Source: Egicoccus halophilus
GTDB lineage: Bacteria > Actinomycetota > Nitriliruptoria > Nitriliruptorales > Nitriliruptoraceae
DNA length: 64,000 bases
Assembly: GCF_004300825.1 (NCBI RefSeq)
Contig: NZ_CP036250.1
Location: forward strand, 2,412,001-2,476,000
Direction: 5' to 3'
Part shown: one piece after another, positions 63,326 through 64,000 of the stretch
How the letters are laid out: the number at the start of each line of letters is the position of its first letter
How positions within the stretch are numbered: position 1 is the stretch's first letter
The notes under the pieces: generated by a model
What the model saw: the letters and a program-made list of their open reading frames with translations, nothing else
Told to the model about the DNA's origin: nothing
Database searches by the model: none
Translations under genes and position numbers: made by a program

Positions 63326-64000
63326 TCAGCCGATCGCCCGCCCCGAGCCGCGCCGGTCCGCGTCCGTGGTCTCGGGGAGCGACAGCGTCTCGTCCCCCGT
63401 CAGCTCGACGGGGTCGTGCGCCGGCCCCCGGGTCGCGACGTCGGCTTCCGCCGCGCGCGTCGGGGACGCGCCGGGCTCGACCGTCAGGTCGACCGCGCCG
63501 GACTTCACCTTCGAGGCGTACTCGTCGACGTACTCCTGGCCGCTGAGCAGCATGATCTCGTACATGAGCTCGTCGGTCGCCGAGCGCAGCACGAACGGGT
63601 CGTCGCGCTGCTCGCGATAGCGCGACAGGTCCAGGGGCGGGGCGTAGCGAACGGTGACCGGCTCGCGCCTGGGCACGTAGGTCCCCGTCGGCATGGCCCG
63701 GTCGGTCCCCACGACCGCGCAGGGCACGATCGGCACACCGGCCTCCAGCGCCATGCGCACCGGCCCGGTCTTGCCGCGGTAGAGCCGACCGTCGGGGCTG
63801 CGTGTGCCCTCGGGATAGATGCCCAGCAGGTCGCCGCGCTGCAGGATGTCGACGCCCGTGCGCAGGCTGTCCTGCCCCTTCTCCCCGCCGCCCCGGTGGA
63901 CGGGCACCACGCCCGTGCTCGAGAAGAACCAACGGGTCCGCCACGAGTCCCAGTAGTCGGCCTTGCCGAGGAAGTACACCGGCCGGGTGACGTGCAGCGG
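63326..64000 (-). CDS. PlsC-like 1-acylglycerol-3-phosphate O-acyltransferase, N-terminus beyond window
   Basis: Reading frame stays open to the right edge. Visible: VYFLGKADYWDS, GVVPVHRGGGEKGQDSL, GIYPEGTRSPDGRLYRGKTG (the EGTR acceptor motif) and GVPIVPCAVVGTDR, all PlsC features. The HX4D catalytic motif should lie just beyond position 64000. The C-terminal 75 residues after the domain are acidic and low-complexity. Phospholipid synthesis at the membrane is expected. Confidence 0.85.
   Translation of the reverse strand, partial: PLHVTRPVYFLGKADYWDSWRTRWFFSSTGVVPVHRGGGEKGQDSLRTGVDILQRGDLLGIYPEGTRSPDGRLYRGKTGPVRMALEAGVPIVPCAVVGTDRAMPTGTYVPRREPVTVRYAPPLDLSRYREQRDDPFVLRSATDELMYEIMLLSGQEYVDEYASKVKSGAVDLTVEPGASPTRAAEADVATRGPAHDPVELTGDETLSLPETTDADRRGSGRAIG

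Overview
This is one contiguous piece of a very GC-rich chromosome. Most genes lie on the minus strand in long, tightly packed operons with ATGA, GTGA and TGATG stop/start overlaps and frequent GTG and TTG starts. The gene order (alaS-ruvX-mltG-aroE ... aroC-aroK-aroB-aroQ-pepP-efp-nusB-pyrR-pyrB-pyrC-carA on one side; aspS, hisS, relA, apt, secF-secD-yajC, ruvBAC, yebC, pdxT-pdxS, pgsA operon on the other) is a conserved actinobacterial backbone. No mycobacterial or streptomycete signature is obvious. A complete type IV pilus locus in this backbone would fit a deep-branching actinobacterium (Nitriliruptoria/Egibacter/Euzebya-like or similar); this placement is inference from gene content only.

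Layout. Positions 1-3860 hold the de novo pyrimidine operon (carA, pyrC, pyrB, pyrR). It has a PyrR-binding hairpin and a short leader ORF whose stop overlaps the pyrR start. A cluster of four near-perfect palindromes lies upstream (3973-4096). Positions 4169-9414 hold a patatin-like lipase, nusB, efp, an M24 peptidase, aroQ and a divergent AAA ATPase. Positions 9488-12392 hold aroB, aroK and aroC. Positions 12464-27449 hold a type IV pilus locus set between aroC and aroE: major pilin pilA, three minor-pilin-like proteins (one with PKD domains), pilM, pilN, pilO and a periplasmic-linker-like gene, prepilin peptidase, pilC, pilT, pilB, and then two putative regulators (a DUF4388/PATAN protein and a Roadblock/LC7 protein). 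Positions 27474-34854 hold aroE, mltG, ruvX, alaS, two small membrane proteins and rarA.

Positions 34855-39464 are the main plus-strand block: a promoter, possible paired NrdR boxes and a cobalamin riboswitch in front of class I ribonucleotide reductase genes nrdA and nrdB. NrdB has phenylalanine at the tyrosyl-radical position and glutamate at the first metal-ligand position, which are the hallmarks of a class Ic (Mn/Fe) enzyme. NrdA has two ATP-cones. So a B12-independent reductase appears to be shut off when B12 is available, which implies a B12-dependent class II enzyme elsewhere in the genome.

Positions 39529-47160 hold aspS, hisS, a metallo-beta-lactamase-fold hydrolase, relA/spoT and apt, with a roughly 105-bp tandem repeat between apt and relA. 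Positions 47265-55186 hold secF, secD, an HD-domain protein, yajC, a Na+(K+)/H+ antiporter, ruvB, ruvA and ruvC. Positions 55253-61985 hold yebC, an AEC-type transporter, pdxT and pdxS, and a three-gene phosphatidylinositol-mannoside-like pathway (glycosyltransferase, acyltransferase, CDP-alcohol phosphatidyltransferase). The right edge carries an unrecognised plus-strand gene, msrB and a truncated plsC-like acyltransferase. No rRNA, tRNA, CRISPR array, prophage or insertion sequence was found.

The points most worth following are the riboswitch-controlled class Ic reductase, the DUF4388 plus Roadblock pair next to pilB, the PKD-bearing minor pilin, PilT with a PilB-type N-terminal domain, the PyrR leader-peptide arrangement, and the palindrome shared by the pyr upstream region and a riboswitch stem.
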